NCBI RefSeq assembly: GCF_020144925.1
Contig: NZ_NSLC01000007.1
Span: 124,001-188,000, forward strand
Reading direction: 5' to 3'
Length of the DNA stretch: 64,000 bases
DNA from: Afifella sp. IM 167
Lineage (GTDB): Bacteria > Pseudomonadota > Alphaproteobacteria > Rhizobiales > Afifellaceae
Shown: positions 52,307 to 61,168 of the stretch, one piece after another
Position numbering within the stretch: the first letter of the stretch is position 1
How the letters are laid out: every line of letters starts with the position of its first letter
The notes under the pieces: model-generated
The model's database searches: none
What the model saw: the letters and a program-made list of their open reading frames with translations, nothing else
What the model was told of the DNA's origin: nothing
Translations under genes and position numbers: made by a program

Positions 52307-53618
52307 AATTCCCCGCATCGGGCTCATCGAGGACGATCCGATCATGGGGGAATCGCTGCAGGAGCGACTCTCCCTTGAAGGCTTCGACGTGACATGGTGG
52401 AAGGCAGGCGAGGCCGCGCTCAGCGATCGCAGGGTCAAGCTTGCCGAGCTCGGCCTGATGATCTGCGACATCCGCCTGCCCGACATCGGCGGCGAGGAAG
52501 TGTTTCGCCGGGCGGCCGAAAGCCCCGGCGCCCCGCCATTTCTCTTCGTCACCGCCCATGCCGATATCGACCAGGCCGTCCGGCTGATGCGGGCCGGAGC
52601 GGGCGATTTCGTCACCAAGCCCTTCGCAATGGACGAGTTCCTGTCGCGCATCGCCTCGGCCATGCGGCCCGCGACCGGCACAAGCGAGGCGCCGCATCTT
52701 GGTGTCTCGCCGCAGATGCGGCGTATCGAAGAAACACTCCGCCGGCTGGCCGATCAGCGTCTCGCCGTCCTCCTCAGCGGGGAGACGGGCGTCGGCAAGG
52801 AAGTGGCGGCACGCTTCCTTCACGCCGTTTCGTCGCGGGCGGCGCACCCCTTCGTGGCGGTCAATTGCGCCGCCATCCCCGCCGACCTTCTGGAAAGCGA
52901 GATCTTCGGGCACGAGCGCGGCGCCTTCACGGGGGCGGCCTCGCGCCATCTCGGCTATGCGGAGCGGGCAAAGGACGGAACCCTCTTTCTCGACGAGATC
53001 GGCGAGCTGCCACTCGCCCTGCAGGCCAAGCTTCTTCGGCTTCTGGAGGAAGGTATTTTCACGCGCGTCGGCGGAGAGACCTCCCTCCCCCTCAAGGCGC
53101 GCATTGTTGCCGCCTCCAACGCTGATCTCGCCTCGGCCGTGGAGCGGGGCGCCTTTCGCGAGGACCTCTTCTTCCGGCTGAATGCGCTGTGGGTCGAGCT
53201 GCCGCCGCTGCGCGAGCGGATCGAGGACATCCCCTGGCTGATGGAGACGCTCTTCCCGGCCGACCAGGCGATGTCGCGCGGCATCCGTGGCATCGGCAGC
53301 CTCGCCGAAGAGGCCGCTCTTGCCCATCCCTGGCCCGGCAATGTGCGCGAGCTGCGCAACCGGCTGCAGCGCGCCGCAGCCCTGGCGGACGGGGAATGGA
53401 TCATGCCGCGGGACCTGTTCCCCGAGCTCGGCATGCCCGCGCCGGAAGACATGTTTCCCACCCTCGCCGAGGTCCGCGACGCGGCCGAGCGACGCCAGAT
53501 CGAGCGGGCGCTGGAGGTGACGGAAGGGCAGATCTCCGAAACCTCGCGGATCCTCGGAATTTCCCGCACGACGCTCTGGGAGAAGATGCGCCGGCTCGGC
53601 ATTCCGGGACGCGACTGA
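52296..53618 (+). CDS. aioR: AioR, sigma-54-dependent response regulator
   Basis: A 440-residue NtrC-type regulator. The receiver domain has the phospho-acceptor Asp58 in MICDIRLPD. The central AAA+ domain has Walker A GETGVGKE near 162 and the sigma-54 loop GAFTGA at 209-214. The C-terminus has the Fis-type helix-turn-helix GQISETSRILGISRTTLWEKM. It activates aioBA; two palindromes and a -24/-12 promoter lie between it and aioB. Confidence 0.95.
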   Translation: MPHEIPRIGLIEDDPIMGESLQERLSLEGFDVTWWKAGEAALSDRRVKLAELGLMICDIRLPDIGGEEVFRRAAESPGAPPFLFVTAHADIDQAVRLMRAGAGDFVTKPFAMDEFLSRIASAMRPATGTSEAPHLGVSPQMRRIEETLRRLADQRLAVLLSGETGVGKEVAARFLHAVSSRAAHPFVAVNCAAIPADLLESEIFGHERGAFTGAASRHLGYAERAKDGTLFLDEIGELPLALQAKLLRLLEEGIFTRVGGETSLPLKARIVAASNADLASAVERGAFREDLFFRLNALWVELPPLRERIEDIPWLMETLFPADQAMSRGIRGIGSLAEEAALAHPWPGNVRELRNRLQRAAALADGEWIMPRDLFPELGMPAPEDMFPTLAEVRDAAERRQIERALEVTEGQISETSRILGISRTTLWEKMRRLGIPGRD

Positions 53619-53620
53619 CG

Positions 53621-53668
53621 TTCGGTTTTCCGGACCTTCGGCAGAGCAGCATGTTCGGCTTTCCGAAC
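53621..53668 (+). promoter_or_regulatory. two upstream palindromes, probable AioR binding sites
   Basis: GTTCGG-CTTT-CCGAAC at 53653-53668 is a perfect palindrome. GTTCGG-TTTT-CCGGAC at 53621-53636 is an imperfect copy. They are 32 bp apart, close to three helical turns, and about 55-100 bp before the -24 element, which is the usual layout of enhancer sites for a sigma-54 activator. Confidence 0.65.
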
Positions 53669-53721
53669 GCGCTGCGCCCGTCGAGCGAGGATTATTCAGC
53701 AAAATCAACACCGGGGTCTCG

Positions 53722-53737
53722 TGGCACGCTTCGTGCC
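53722..53737 (+). promoter_or_regulatory. sigma-54 promoter of aioBA
   Basis: TGGCAC-GCTTC-GTGC matches the sigma-54 consensus TGGCAC-N5-TTGC at seven of the eight most conserved positions with exact spacing; the -12 element has GTGC for TTGC. It lies 50 bp before the aioB start, downstream of the paired palindromes. Confidence 0.8.
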
Positions 53738-53786
53738 CCCTCCTCGCCAAGCGCCGGGACGTGCGCAGGCAAAGGAGGAGACAACC

Positions 53787-54314
53787 ATGCGATGCAACAA
53801 CATGGTCGATATCGGCCGCCGCCAGTTCCTGAGGGGTAGCGCCTTCGCCGTCGCAGGCACCGCCGTGGCGGCGGCCCTGCCCGCAGAGGCCGGGGCGCAG
53901 GGAAACGGGCAAGGGCTCGCCCGCATCCAATACCCCTCCAACAGGCTCGCCAACGTCGCGGACCTTGCGGTCAACGAACCCTTCTCCGTCAGTTACCCCG
54001 ATGCCGATGCGCCCGGCGTCCTCCTGAAGCTCGGCACGCGGGTGCCCGATGGGGCCGGACCCGACGGCGACATCGTCGGCTTCGTCACCGTCTGTCCGCA
54101 TAAGGGCTTTCCGCTCAGCTACAATTCCGGCGAGCGGGTTCTCTCCTGTCCGGGACACTATTCGCGCTTCGACGTGGAGAAGGGCGGCCAGCAGATCTGG
54201 GGCCATGCCACACAGAACCTTCCGCAATACGCGCTGCGGGTGGACGACCAGGGCGACATCTACGCCGATGCCGTCGACGAGCTGATCTACGGCCGTCTTT
54301 CCAACGTGCTCTGA
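53787..54314 (+). CDS. aioB: arsenite oxidase small subunit, Rieske protein
   Basis: A 175-residue protein from the ATG at 53787, behind a strong AAAGGAGGAG. The twin-arginine signal reads RRQFLRGSAFAVAG. The Rieske site is C103-P-H105-K-G and C121-P-G-H124. Phe108 and Gly123 replace the two Cys that form a disulphide in many Rieske proteins; the same two substitutions are reported for the Rhizobium NT-26 enzyme. It accepts electrons from AioA in the periplasm. Confidence 0.97.
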   Translation: MRCNNMVDIGRRQFLRGSAFAVAGTAVAAALPAEAGAQGNGQGLARIQYPSNRLANVADLAVNEPFSVSYPDADAPGVLLKLGTRVPDGAGPDGDIVGFVTVCPHKGFPLSYNSGERVLSCPGHYSRFDVEKGGQQIWGHATQNLPQYALRVDDQGDIYADAVDELIYGRLSNVL

Positions 54315-54327
54315 GGGAGGATCGAGA

Positions 54328-56868
54328 ATGGCCTACAAGCGCCAGACGGACCGCCTGCCGATCATCCCGGCGGACGCCAAGGTCCACAACGTCACCTGCC
54401 ATTACTGCATCGTCGGCTGCGGCTATCACGCCTACACCTGGGACGTGAACCGCCAGGGCGGCACGGCGCCGGGCGAGAACGTCTTCGGCGTCGACCTCGC
54501 CGCCCAGCAGGGCGCCGAAACGCCGAACTGGTACTCCCCGTCGATGTACAACATCGTCAAGCAGGACGGGCGCGACGTGCACATCGTCGTCAAGCCGGAC
54601 CCGGCCTGCCAGGTGAATTCCGGCCTCGGTTCCATCCGCGGCGCCCGCATCGCCGAGATGAGCTACTCCCTCCCCCGGCAGACCCAGCAGCAGCGCCTCA
54701 CCGATCCCATGGTCTGGCGCTACGGCCAGATGCAGCCGACCTCCTGGGAAGATGCCCTCGACCTCGTGGCGCAGGTCACCGCCGCGGTAATCGACGAGAT
54801 GGGCGAGGACGGCCTCATCGTCTCGGCTGCCGACCATGGCGGCGCCGGCGGCGGCTACGAGTTCACCTGGGGCACGGGCAAGCTCTACTTCGAGGCGATG
54901 AAGATCAAGAACATCCGCATCCACAATCGGCCCGCCTACAATTCGGAAGTCCATGCGACCCGCGACATGGGCATCGGCGAGCTCAACAACGCCTACGAGG
55001 ATGCCGAGCTTGCCGACACCATCGTCGCCGTCGGCACCAACCCTCTCGAAACGCAGACGAACTACTTCCTCAATCACTGGGTGCCGAACCTGCGTGGCTC
55101 GACGGTTTCCAAGAAGAACGAGACGATGCCCGGCGAGCCGCATGCCGCCGCCAGGATCATCATCGTCGATCCGCGCCGCACGGCGACCGTCGCCGCCTGC
55201 GAGGCCGAGGCGGGCAAGGACAACGTCCTGCATCTGGCGGTCAAGTCGGGAACCGACCTTGCCCTCTTCAACGCGATCTTCACCCATATCGCCGATCAGG
55301 GATGGGTCGACCGGGACTTCATCGACGCCTCCACGCTGCGCGAGGGCAAGTCCCGCCCGCCCCTCTACCCGGCGCGCGGCGTTTCGGAATCCAATCCGGG
55401 CCACCTGACGAGCTTCGAGGACGCGGTCGAGGGCTGCCGCACCTCCATCCAGGAAGCGGCGGAGATCACCGGTCTCAACCCGGAGGACATCGTCAAGGCG
55501 GCGCGCTGGATCGCCGAGCCGAAGGAAGGCGGGGCGCGTCGGCGCACCATGATCGGCTACGAGAAGGGCCTGATCTGGGGCAACGACAACTACCGCACCA
55601 ACGGCGCCCTGGTGAACATCGCGCTCGCCACCGGCAATATCGGCCGCGAAGGCGGCGGCTGCGTGCGCCTCGGCGGGCATCAGGAAGGCTATGTGCGCCC
55701 TTCCGATGCCCATGTCGGGCGGCCCTCCACCTATGTCGACAAGCTTCTGATCGGCGGTGGCGGCGGCGTCCATCACGTCTGGGCCTGCGACCATTACAAG
55801 ACCACGCTGAACGCTCTGGAGTTCAAGCGCGTCTACAAGCAGCGCACCGACAAGGTGAAGGACGCCATGAACGCCGTTCCCTACGGCGACCGGGAGGCGA
55901 TGGTCGGCGCCATCATGGAGGCGATCGCCGATGGCGGCCTCTTTGTCGTCGACGTCGACATCGTGCCGACCAAAATCGGCGAGGCCGCCCATGTCGTTCT
56001 GCCCGCCGCGACGTCGGGAGAGATCAACCTCACCTCGATGAACGGAGAGAGGCGCATGCGCCTTACCGAGCGCTACATGGACCCGCCCGGCCAGGCGCTC
56101 GGCGACGGCATCATCGCAGCGCGCATCGCCAACCATCTGGAGCGCGTCTTCCGCGACAAGGGCAAGGGCGACTACGCCGACCAGTTCAAGGGCTTCGACT
56201 GGCAGACCGAGGAAGACGTCTTCATGGACGGCTACCACCGGCATGCCTCAGGCGGCGAGCACGTCACCTACGACCGTTTACGGGCGATGGGCACCAACGG
56301 CTTCCAGGAGCCGGCCCAGGGCTACGAGGGCGGCAAGATCGTCGGCACCAAGCGGCTCTACACCGACGGCAGCTTCTCCACCGACGACGGCAAGGCCCGC
56401 TTCATGGACGCGCCATGGCGTGGCTTGCAGGCGCCCGGCAAGGATGCGCAGAAGGCGGAGTATCGCTTCCTCGTCAACAACGGGCGCACCAACCATGTCT
56501 GGCAGTCCGCCTATCTCGACGTCGACAACGACCTCATCATGGACCGGTGGCCCTATCCCTTCATCGAGATGAACCCGGAGGACATGGGCGAGCTCGGGCT
56601 GGACGACGGCGATCTCGTGGAGGTCTACAACGCCTCCGGCTCGACGCAGGCGATGGTCTATCCGACGCCATCGGCCCGGCGCGGCGAGACCTTCATGCTC
56701 TTCGCCTATCCGATGGGGGTGCAGGGCAACGTCATCAACGGCGACGGGGTGAACGAGCTGATCATCCCGAACTACAAGCAGACCTGGGCCGACATAAGGA
56801 AGATCGCCAGCGCTCCCGAAGGCACGAAGCATCTCACCTTCAAGGACCAGCACTACCGGCTCGGATGA
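54328..56868 (+). CDS. aioA: arsenite oxidase large subunit, molybdopterin protein
   Basis: An 846-residue member of the DMSO-reductase family. The N-terminal CHYCIVGC motif (Cys24, Cys27, Cys31) binds a 3Fe-4S cluster, as in known AioA, and no Cys ligand of Mo follows. Arsenite-oxidase features include the segment GQMQPTSWEDALDLV and the pterin-binding VGTNPLETQTNYFLNHW. It oxidises As(III) to As(V) and is exported with AioB through the Tat signal of the small subunit. The start is 14 bp after the aioB stop. Confidence 0.98.
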   Translation: MAYKRQTDRLPIIPADAKVHNVTCHYCIVGCGYHAYTWDVNRQGGTAPGENVFGVDLAAQQGAETPNWYSPSMYNIVKQDGRDVHIVVKPDPACQVNSGLGSIRGARIAEMSYSLPRQTQQQRLTDPMVWRYGQMQPTSWEDALDLVAQVTAAVIDEMGEDGLIVSAADHGGAGGGYEFTWGTGKLYFEAMKIKNIRIHNRPAYNSEVHATRDMGIGELNNAYEDAELADTIVAVGTNPLETQTNYFLNHWVPNLRGSTVSKKNETMPGEPHAAARIIIVDPRRTATVAACEAEAGKDNVLHLAVKSGTDLALFNAIFTHIADQGWVDRDFIDASTLREGKSRPPLYPARGVSESNPGHLTSFEDAVEGCRTSIQEAAEITGLNPEDIVKAARWIAEPKEGGARRRTMIGYEKGLIWGNDNYRTNGALVNIALATGNIGREGGGCVRLGGHQEGYVRPSDAHVGRPSTYVDKLLIGGGGGVHHVWACDHYKTTLNALEFKRVYKQRTDKVKDAMNAVPYGDREAMVGAIMEAIADGGLFVVDVDIVPTKIGEAAHVVLPAATSGEINLTSMNGERRMRLTERYMDPPGQALGDGIIAARIANHLERVFRDKGKGDYADQFKGFDWQTEEDVFMDGYHRHASGGEHVTYDRLRAMGTNGFQEPAQGYEGGKIVGTKRLYTDGSFSTDDGKARFMDAPWRGLQAPGKDAQKAEYRFLVNNGRTNHVWQSAYLDVDNDLIMDRWPYPFIEMNPEDMGELGLDDGDLVEVYNASGSTQAMVYPTPSARRGETFMLFAYPMGVQGNVINGDGVNELIIPNYKQTWADIRKIASAPEGTKHLTFKDQHYRLG

Positions 56869-56880
56869 CGTAGCGCAGGA

Positions 56881-56905
56881 GGGCGCCCCGCAGGGCGCCC
56901 TTCTT
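56881..56905 (+). terminator. terminator after aioA
   Basis: GGGCGCCC and GGGCGCCC (self-complementary arms) pair across CGCA, followed by TTCTTCCCC. This is a typical rho-independent end for aioBA. The rest of the 297-bp gap to kdpE holds no gene I can support. Confidence 0.75.
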
Positions 56906-57165
56906 CCCCGATGGTGCAGGAGGCACGAAGCTCGACGCGGGATGGCCGTGTGGCGAGGTCTGCGGTGCGGAGAAACGCAAGCCGCTTCTCAAGGTCGCCG
57001 AGATCGCTTCCTTCACCGCAGCCTGCGTCGCTCCGCTCGAAGCAGACGTTCGCTCACCTCATCGCGAATGAGACGGAATGGGTTGGAGGCGGCCCGTCCC
57101 CGCTAGAGTAGTGAGATCGCGCAAGCGGGCGTGCGTAGCAGGCCTGCGAGCATAGCGGATCGCCA

Positions 57166-57858
57166 TCATTCCTCCGGTCGCAGGAAGCGGTAGCCCACGC
57201 CGGGTTCGTTGAGGATGTAGCGGGGGCTTGCCGGATCGTCGCCGAGCTTTTGCCGTAGACGCCCCACGAAGACGCGCAGGTACTGGACATCTTCCGCATT
57301 GGCAGGGCCCCAGACGCTCGTCAGGATTTGGCGATGGGTCAGGATGCGCCCGGCATTGCGCATCAGATAGGCGAGAAGTTCGAATTCCTTCGGCGTCAGC
57401 CTGAGCGGCTCGGTCCCGAGCGCCACGCCGTGGCGGGCGAGATCGAGCTTCAGCTCGCCGATGACGATCTCGGCGCTTTCCTCGCCGCCCCTGCGCACCG
57501 GACGCAGGAGAACGCGCACCCGCGCGAGAAACTCCGGAATGCCGAAGGGCTTCACCACATAATCGTTCGCCCCGGCGTCGAGGGCGGCGACCTTTTCCTC
57601 CTCTCCATCCCGCACGGAGAGAACGAGCACCGGCACGCTCGACCATTCGCGCAGCCGGGCGATGACGTCTTTCCCGTCCATGTCGGGCAGGCCGAGATCG
57701 AGGATGACGAGGTCCGGCTCCTTCAAGGCTGCCGTCTGCACGCCCTCGCGACCGTTCTGCGCCTCGATGACCTCGAAGCTATGCGCGCCGAGCGCGACGC
57801 GCAGGAACTTGCGGATCTGCGGCTCGTCGTCGACGATCAGGATGCGTGCCGGACCCAT
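57166..57858 (-). CDS. kdpE: KdpE, response regulator of potassium uptake
   Basis: A 230-residue OmpR-type regulator. Receiver motifs are ILIVDDEPQIRKFLR, VILDLGLPDMDG (phospho-acceptor Asp) and KPFG. The C-terminal winged helix has LTPKEFELLAYLM and YLRVFVGRLRQKLGD. It is the last gene of the kdp run, and its start and the kdpD stop are adjacent. Confidence 0.96.
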   Translation of the reverse strand: MGPARILIVDDEPQIRKFLRVALGAHSFEVIEAQNGREGVQTAALKEPDLVILDLGLPDMDGKDVIARLREWSSVPVLVLSVRDGEEEKVAALDAGANDYVVKPFGIPEFLARVRVLLRPVRRGGEESAEIVIGELKLDLARHGVALGTEPLRLTPKEFELLAYLMRNAGRILTHRQILTSVWGPANAEDVQYLRVFVGRLRQKLGDDPASPRYILNEPGVGYRFLRPEE

Positions 57859-57859
57859 G

Positions 57860-60553
57860 CTAGGCGCCTGCCCTTTCCGGCACTTCGGGGACGAGCGGAA
57901 GTTTCACGCTGACGACCGTCCCGCGCCCGCCGGGGCCCGCCCCGATGGCGATCTCACCGCCATGCGCTTCAACGATGCCCTTGCAGATGGCCAGGCCGAG
58001 CCCGGTCCCCGCCCGCTGCCCGTCGCCCGCGCGCACCCGGTAGAACATGTCGAACACCCTGGCACGATCCTCCACCGGGATGCCCGGCCCCTCGTCGCGC
58101 ACCGACAGAACGAGCCGCCCGGCCTCCACGGTGCCGCCGACCGCGATCTCGGTGCCCTCCTCGGCATATTTCGCGGCGTTGTCGAGGAGGTTCGCGATCA
58201 CCTGTTCCAGGAGCACCGGATCGCCAGCCGCCATCGGCAGATCGCGCGGCAGATCGAAGGCGAGAGCGTGCCCGGCGAGGCGCCGTCGAAGCTGACGGAC
58301 GGCGCGCCCGACCACTTCGCGCATATCCACCCAGTCGCGGCGGACTTGAAGCGCTCCATAGCCGAGGCGGGTCATGTCGAGGAGATTCTGGATGTAGCGG
58401 TTGAGGCGCTCGCCCTCGTCGCGAATGGTTTCGGCCATGGCGGTGCGGCCGGAGGGGCCGAGCGCCGCGTCCGCCTCCAGGAGGCCGGATGCCGCGCCGA
58501 TGATGGAAACGAGGGGCGTGCGCAGATCGTGGCTGACGGAGGAAAGAAGCGCGGCGCGCAGCCGCTCCGTCTCCGAAAGGAGCCGCGTCTCCTCCATGTC
58601 GGCCGCGAGCCGGGTGCGCTCGACCGCGATCGCCACCTGATCGACCAGCGCATCGAGCAGCCGCCGCTCGTCCGGGGCGAGCGGCTGGGTGCGCTCGAAG
58701 CTGACGCCGAGAAGGCCTTCTTTGCCGTGCGCGGTCTTCAAGGGCAGGAAGAGCCAGGAGGAGGCGGGCAGCGTGGGCGAGCCCCATCCGGCGACCTCGC
58801 CATGCTCCCAGGCCCATTCGGCCGCCCCCCGGTCCTTCGCTTCGAGCTGGTCCTCCGGCGGATAGCCCCCGAGGATCGCCAGCGCCCCGTCCGGGCCCGG
58901 CGCAAGGATGAGCGAGGAGCAGCTGAGCGTTGAGGCAACGTGGTGGACGGCGGCCCAGACCACGTCGTCGAGCGAGGCGGCGCTCGCGATCTTGCGGCTG
59001 AAATCGTACAGCGCGGCGGTGCGGCGGGCGATGCTGCGCTGGGCCTTCACCTGCGCCCTGAGGCGCGCGGCGAGATTGCCGGTCGCGATCGCCACGGCGA
59101 GATAGAGGAAGAGTGTCCTCACCACCGTCTCGCTGTGGACACTCAGGGTATAGTACGGCTCGGTCAGGAAGAAGTTGTAAGCGAGGAAGGAAAGGATGCT
59201 CGCATAGATCGACGGCCACAGACCGTAATGCGTGGCGATGGCGATCACCGAAGCGAGATAGAGGAGCGACAGGCTCTCCACCGGCAGCGCCCGGTGCGCC
59301 GCCGCGCCGATGAGGCTGCTCGCTGCGACCGCGACCGTCGCCGCGCCATAGGCCTCCGCCTCCCAGCGCGGGAAGAGACGTGGCGCGCGGACCTTGTCGC
59401 GGCGCGCCTCCGCCGCATTCGGTGCGATCATCGTCACCTCGAAATCCGTCGCCTCGCGGATGATCTCGTTGGCCACGTTCTCGCGGAAGAAATGGGCCGA
59501 AAGGGTGCGCTGGCGCGGCCGTCCGACGACGAGACGGCTGACATTGCGCGAACGGGCGAAGGCCAGAAGTTCGTGCGCGATGCGCGATTCCGCATTCAGC
59601 GAGACCACCTCCCCGCCGAGCGTTTCGGCGAGCCTCAATGTCTCTGCGATCCGGTCCTTCGCCGCGTCCGGCAGGTTTTCGGATGCGGGCGTCACGACGT
59701 TCACGACGATCCATGGAAAGCGCCCGCGATCGGCGGCGCGCTTGGCCGCCCGCACCAGCGCTGCGGCGACCGGGGATTCGTTGACACAGACGAGGATGCG
59801 CTCCTGCGTCGGCCACGGCCCCGGGATGGCGTGGCTGCGCATATGGGCGGTCATCTGCGCATCGACGCGGTCGGCCGCGACGCGCATGGCGAGCTCGCGC
59901 AGCGCCGTCAGATTGCCCTTGGAGAAGAAGTTCTGGATGGCGCGGGCGATCTGGTCCTGGACATAGACCTTTCCTTCCCGGAGCCGTTGGATCAGCTCCT
60001 CGGGCGGCAGGTCGACGAGCTCGATCTCGTCGGCGAGCTCCACGACGCTGTCGGGCACCGTCTCGCGCACGCGCACGCCGGCGATGCGGGCGACCACGTC
60101 GTTGAGGCTTTCCAGATGCTGGATGTTGAGCGTCGTGTAGACGTCGATGCCCGCGCCGATCAGCTCCTCCACGTCCTGCCATCGCTTCGGATGGCGGCTT
60201 TCCGGGACGTTGGTGTGCGCAAGCTCGTCAACGAGGACGAGGCTGGGGCGACGCTTCAGCAGCGCGTCGACATCCATCTCCGCGAGATAGCGCCCGTGAT
60301 AGAGGACGCGCCGCCTCGGGATGGTCTCGAGCCCGGCGGCGAGCCGCTCCGTCTCGGCGCGGCCATGCGTCTCCACGACGCCGACGACGACGTCTAGGCC
60401 GGCGTCCCGACGCTCGCGCGCCGCCTCCAGCATGGCGTAGGTCTTGCCCACGCCCGGCGCGGCGCCGAGGAAGATCTTGAGCCGACCCCTCCCCTCCCGC
60501 GAAGCTTCCGCGAGGAGGGCATCCGGCTCCGGGCGGTTCTCAGGCTCGATCAT
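57860..60553 (-). CDS. kdpD: KdpD, sensor histidine kinase for potassium limitation
   Basis: An 897-residue protein from the ATG at 60553; a frame start at 60643 would overlap kdpC by 65 bp and is not preferred. The N-terminal KdpD domain has GAAPGVGKT and DELAHTNVPESRHPKRW; a USP-like domain follows, then four hydrophobic segments near 390-490, a GAF-like part, H-box SSVSHDLRTPLVSI and ATPase GTGLGLAICKGIVEAHGG. It senses low K+ or osmotic change and phosphorylates KdpE. It follows kdpC by 25 bp. Confidence 0.96.
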   Translation of the reverse strand: MIEPENRPEPDALLAEASREGRGRLKIFLGAAPGVGKTYAMLEAARERRDAGLDVVVGVVETHGRAETERLAAGLETIPRRRVLYHGRYLAEMDVDALLKRRPSLVLVDELAHTNVPESRHPKRWQDVEELIGAGIDVYTTLNIQHLESLNDVVARIAGVRVRETVPDSVVELADEIELVDLPPEELIQRLREGKVYVQDQIARAIQNFFSKGNLTALRELAMRVAADRVDAQMTAHMRSHAIPGPWPTQERILVCVNESPVAAALVRAAKRAADRGRFPWIVVNVVTPASENLPDAAKDRIAETLRLAETLGGEVVSLNAESRIAHELLAFARSRNVSRLVVGRPRQRTLSAHFFRENVANEIIREATDFEVTMIAPNAAEARRDKVRAPRLFPRWEAEAYGAATVAVAASSLIGAAAHRALPVESLSLLYLASVIAIATHYGLWPSIYASILSFLAYNFFLTEPYYTLSVHSETVVRTLFLYLAVAIATGNLAARLRAQVKAQRSIARRTAALYDFSRKIASAASLDDVVWAAVHHVASTLSCSSLILAPGPDGALAILGGYPPEDQLEAKDRGAAEWAWEHGEVAGWGSPTLPASSWLFLPLKTAHGKEGLLGVSFERTQPLAPDERRLLDALVDQVAIAVERTRLAADMEETRLLSETERLRAALLSSVSHDLRTPLVSIIGAASGLLEADAALGPSGRTAMAETIRDEGERLNRYIQNLLDMTRLGYGALQVRRDWVDMREVVGRAVRQLRRRLAGHALAFDLPRDLPMAAGDPVLLEQVIANLLDNAAKYAEEGTEIAVGGTVEAGRLVLSVRDEGPGIPVEDRARVFDMFYRVRAGDGQRAGTGLGLAICKGIVEAHGGEIAIGAGPGGRGTVVSVKLPLVPEVPERAGA

Positions 60554-60578
60554 CGCGCCGTTCTGCTCGCCCCTTCCG

Positions 60579-61160
60579 TCACCGGGCCCCGTTATCCCCG
60601 GCCGGACGAAGCTCGTCGAGCGCCAGGTTGAGCGCAAGGACATTCACGCGCGCCTCGCCGAAAAGACCGAGGCTGCGTCCCTCGATATGGCGCCTGACCA
60701 GGTCGTGCAGCTGCTGCGGGGAAAGATTCCGGGCCTTTGCCACACGCGGCACCTGAAAGAGAGCCGCTTCCGGAGAGATATGCGGATCGAGACCGCTGCC
60801 GGAGGTGGTGACGAGATCGATCGGCACCCGTGCGCCCTCTCCTTCCCGGCCAAGCCGCTCGACATCGGCCGTCACCCGCTTCAGGAGGGCGGCGCTGGTC
60901 GGGCCGAGATTGCTGCCGCCCGACACACCGCTGTCTACATCCGTCGCGGAGGGGCGCGGGTGGAAATAGCCCGGCCCGGAAAAGCCCTGGGCGACGAGGC
61001 GAGAGCCGACGACCTGTCCGTTACGCGCGATGAGGCTGCCCCCGGCCTCGTCCGGAAAGAGCGTCTGAGAAAGACCGGTCATGGCGAGCGGATAGCCAAG
61101 GCCGAGGAGCACGGTCATGAGAAGAGAGAGCACGATGGCGGGACGAAGCTGGGAGATCAT
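60579..61160 (-). CDS. kdpC: KdpC, potassium-transporting ATPase subunit C
   Basis: A 193-residue protein. One N-terminal membrane segment (IVLSLLMTVLLGLGYPLAMTG) is followed by the periplasmic domain with SLIARNGQVVGSRLVAQGF, YFHPRPSATD, SGSGLDPHISPEAALFQVPRVA and the C-terminal VNVLALNLALD. It assists K+ delivery to KdpA. It lies eight bases from kdpB. Confidence 0.97.
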   Translation of the reverse strand: MISQLRPAIVLSLLMTVLLGLGYPLAMTGLSQTLFPDEAGGSLIARNGQVVGSRLVAQGFSGPGYFHPRPSATDVDSGVSGGSNLGPTSAALLKRVTADVERLGREGEGARVPIDLVTTSGSGLDPHISPEAALFQVPRVAKARNLSPQQLHDLVRRHIEGRSLGLFGEARVNVLALNLALDELRPAGDNGAR

Positions 61161-61168
61161 GGCTTTGC

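Noticed and set aside
54115-56244. 709-codon minus-strand frame
   Set aside because: Antisense to aioB/aioA and shows no family motif.
47725-57165. Arsenic region as an island integrated at tRNA-Gln
   Set aside because: No integrase and no second copy of the tRNA-Gln 3' end is visible within the window.
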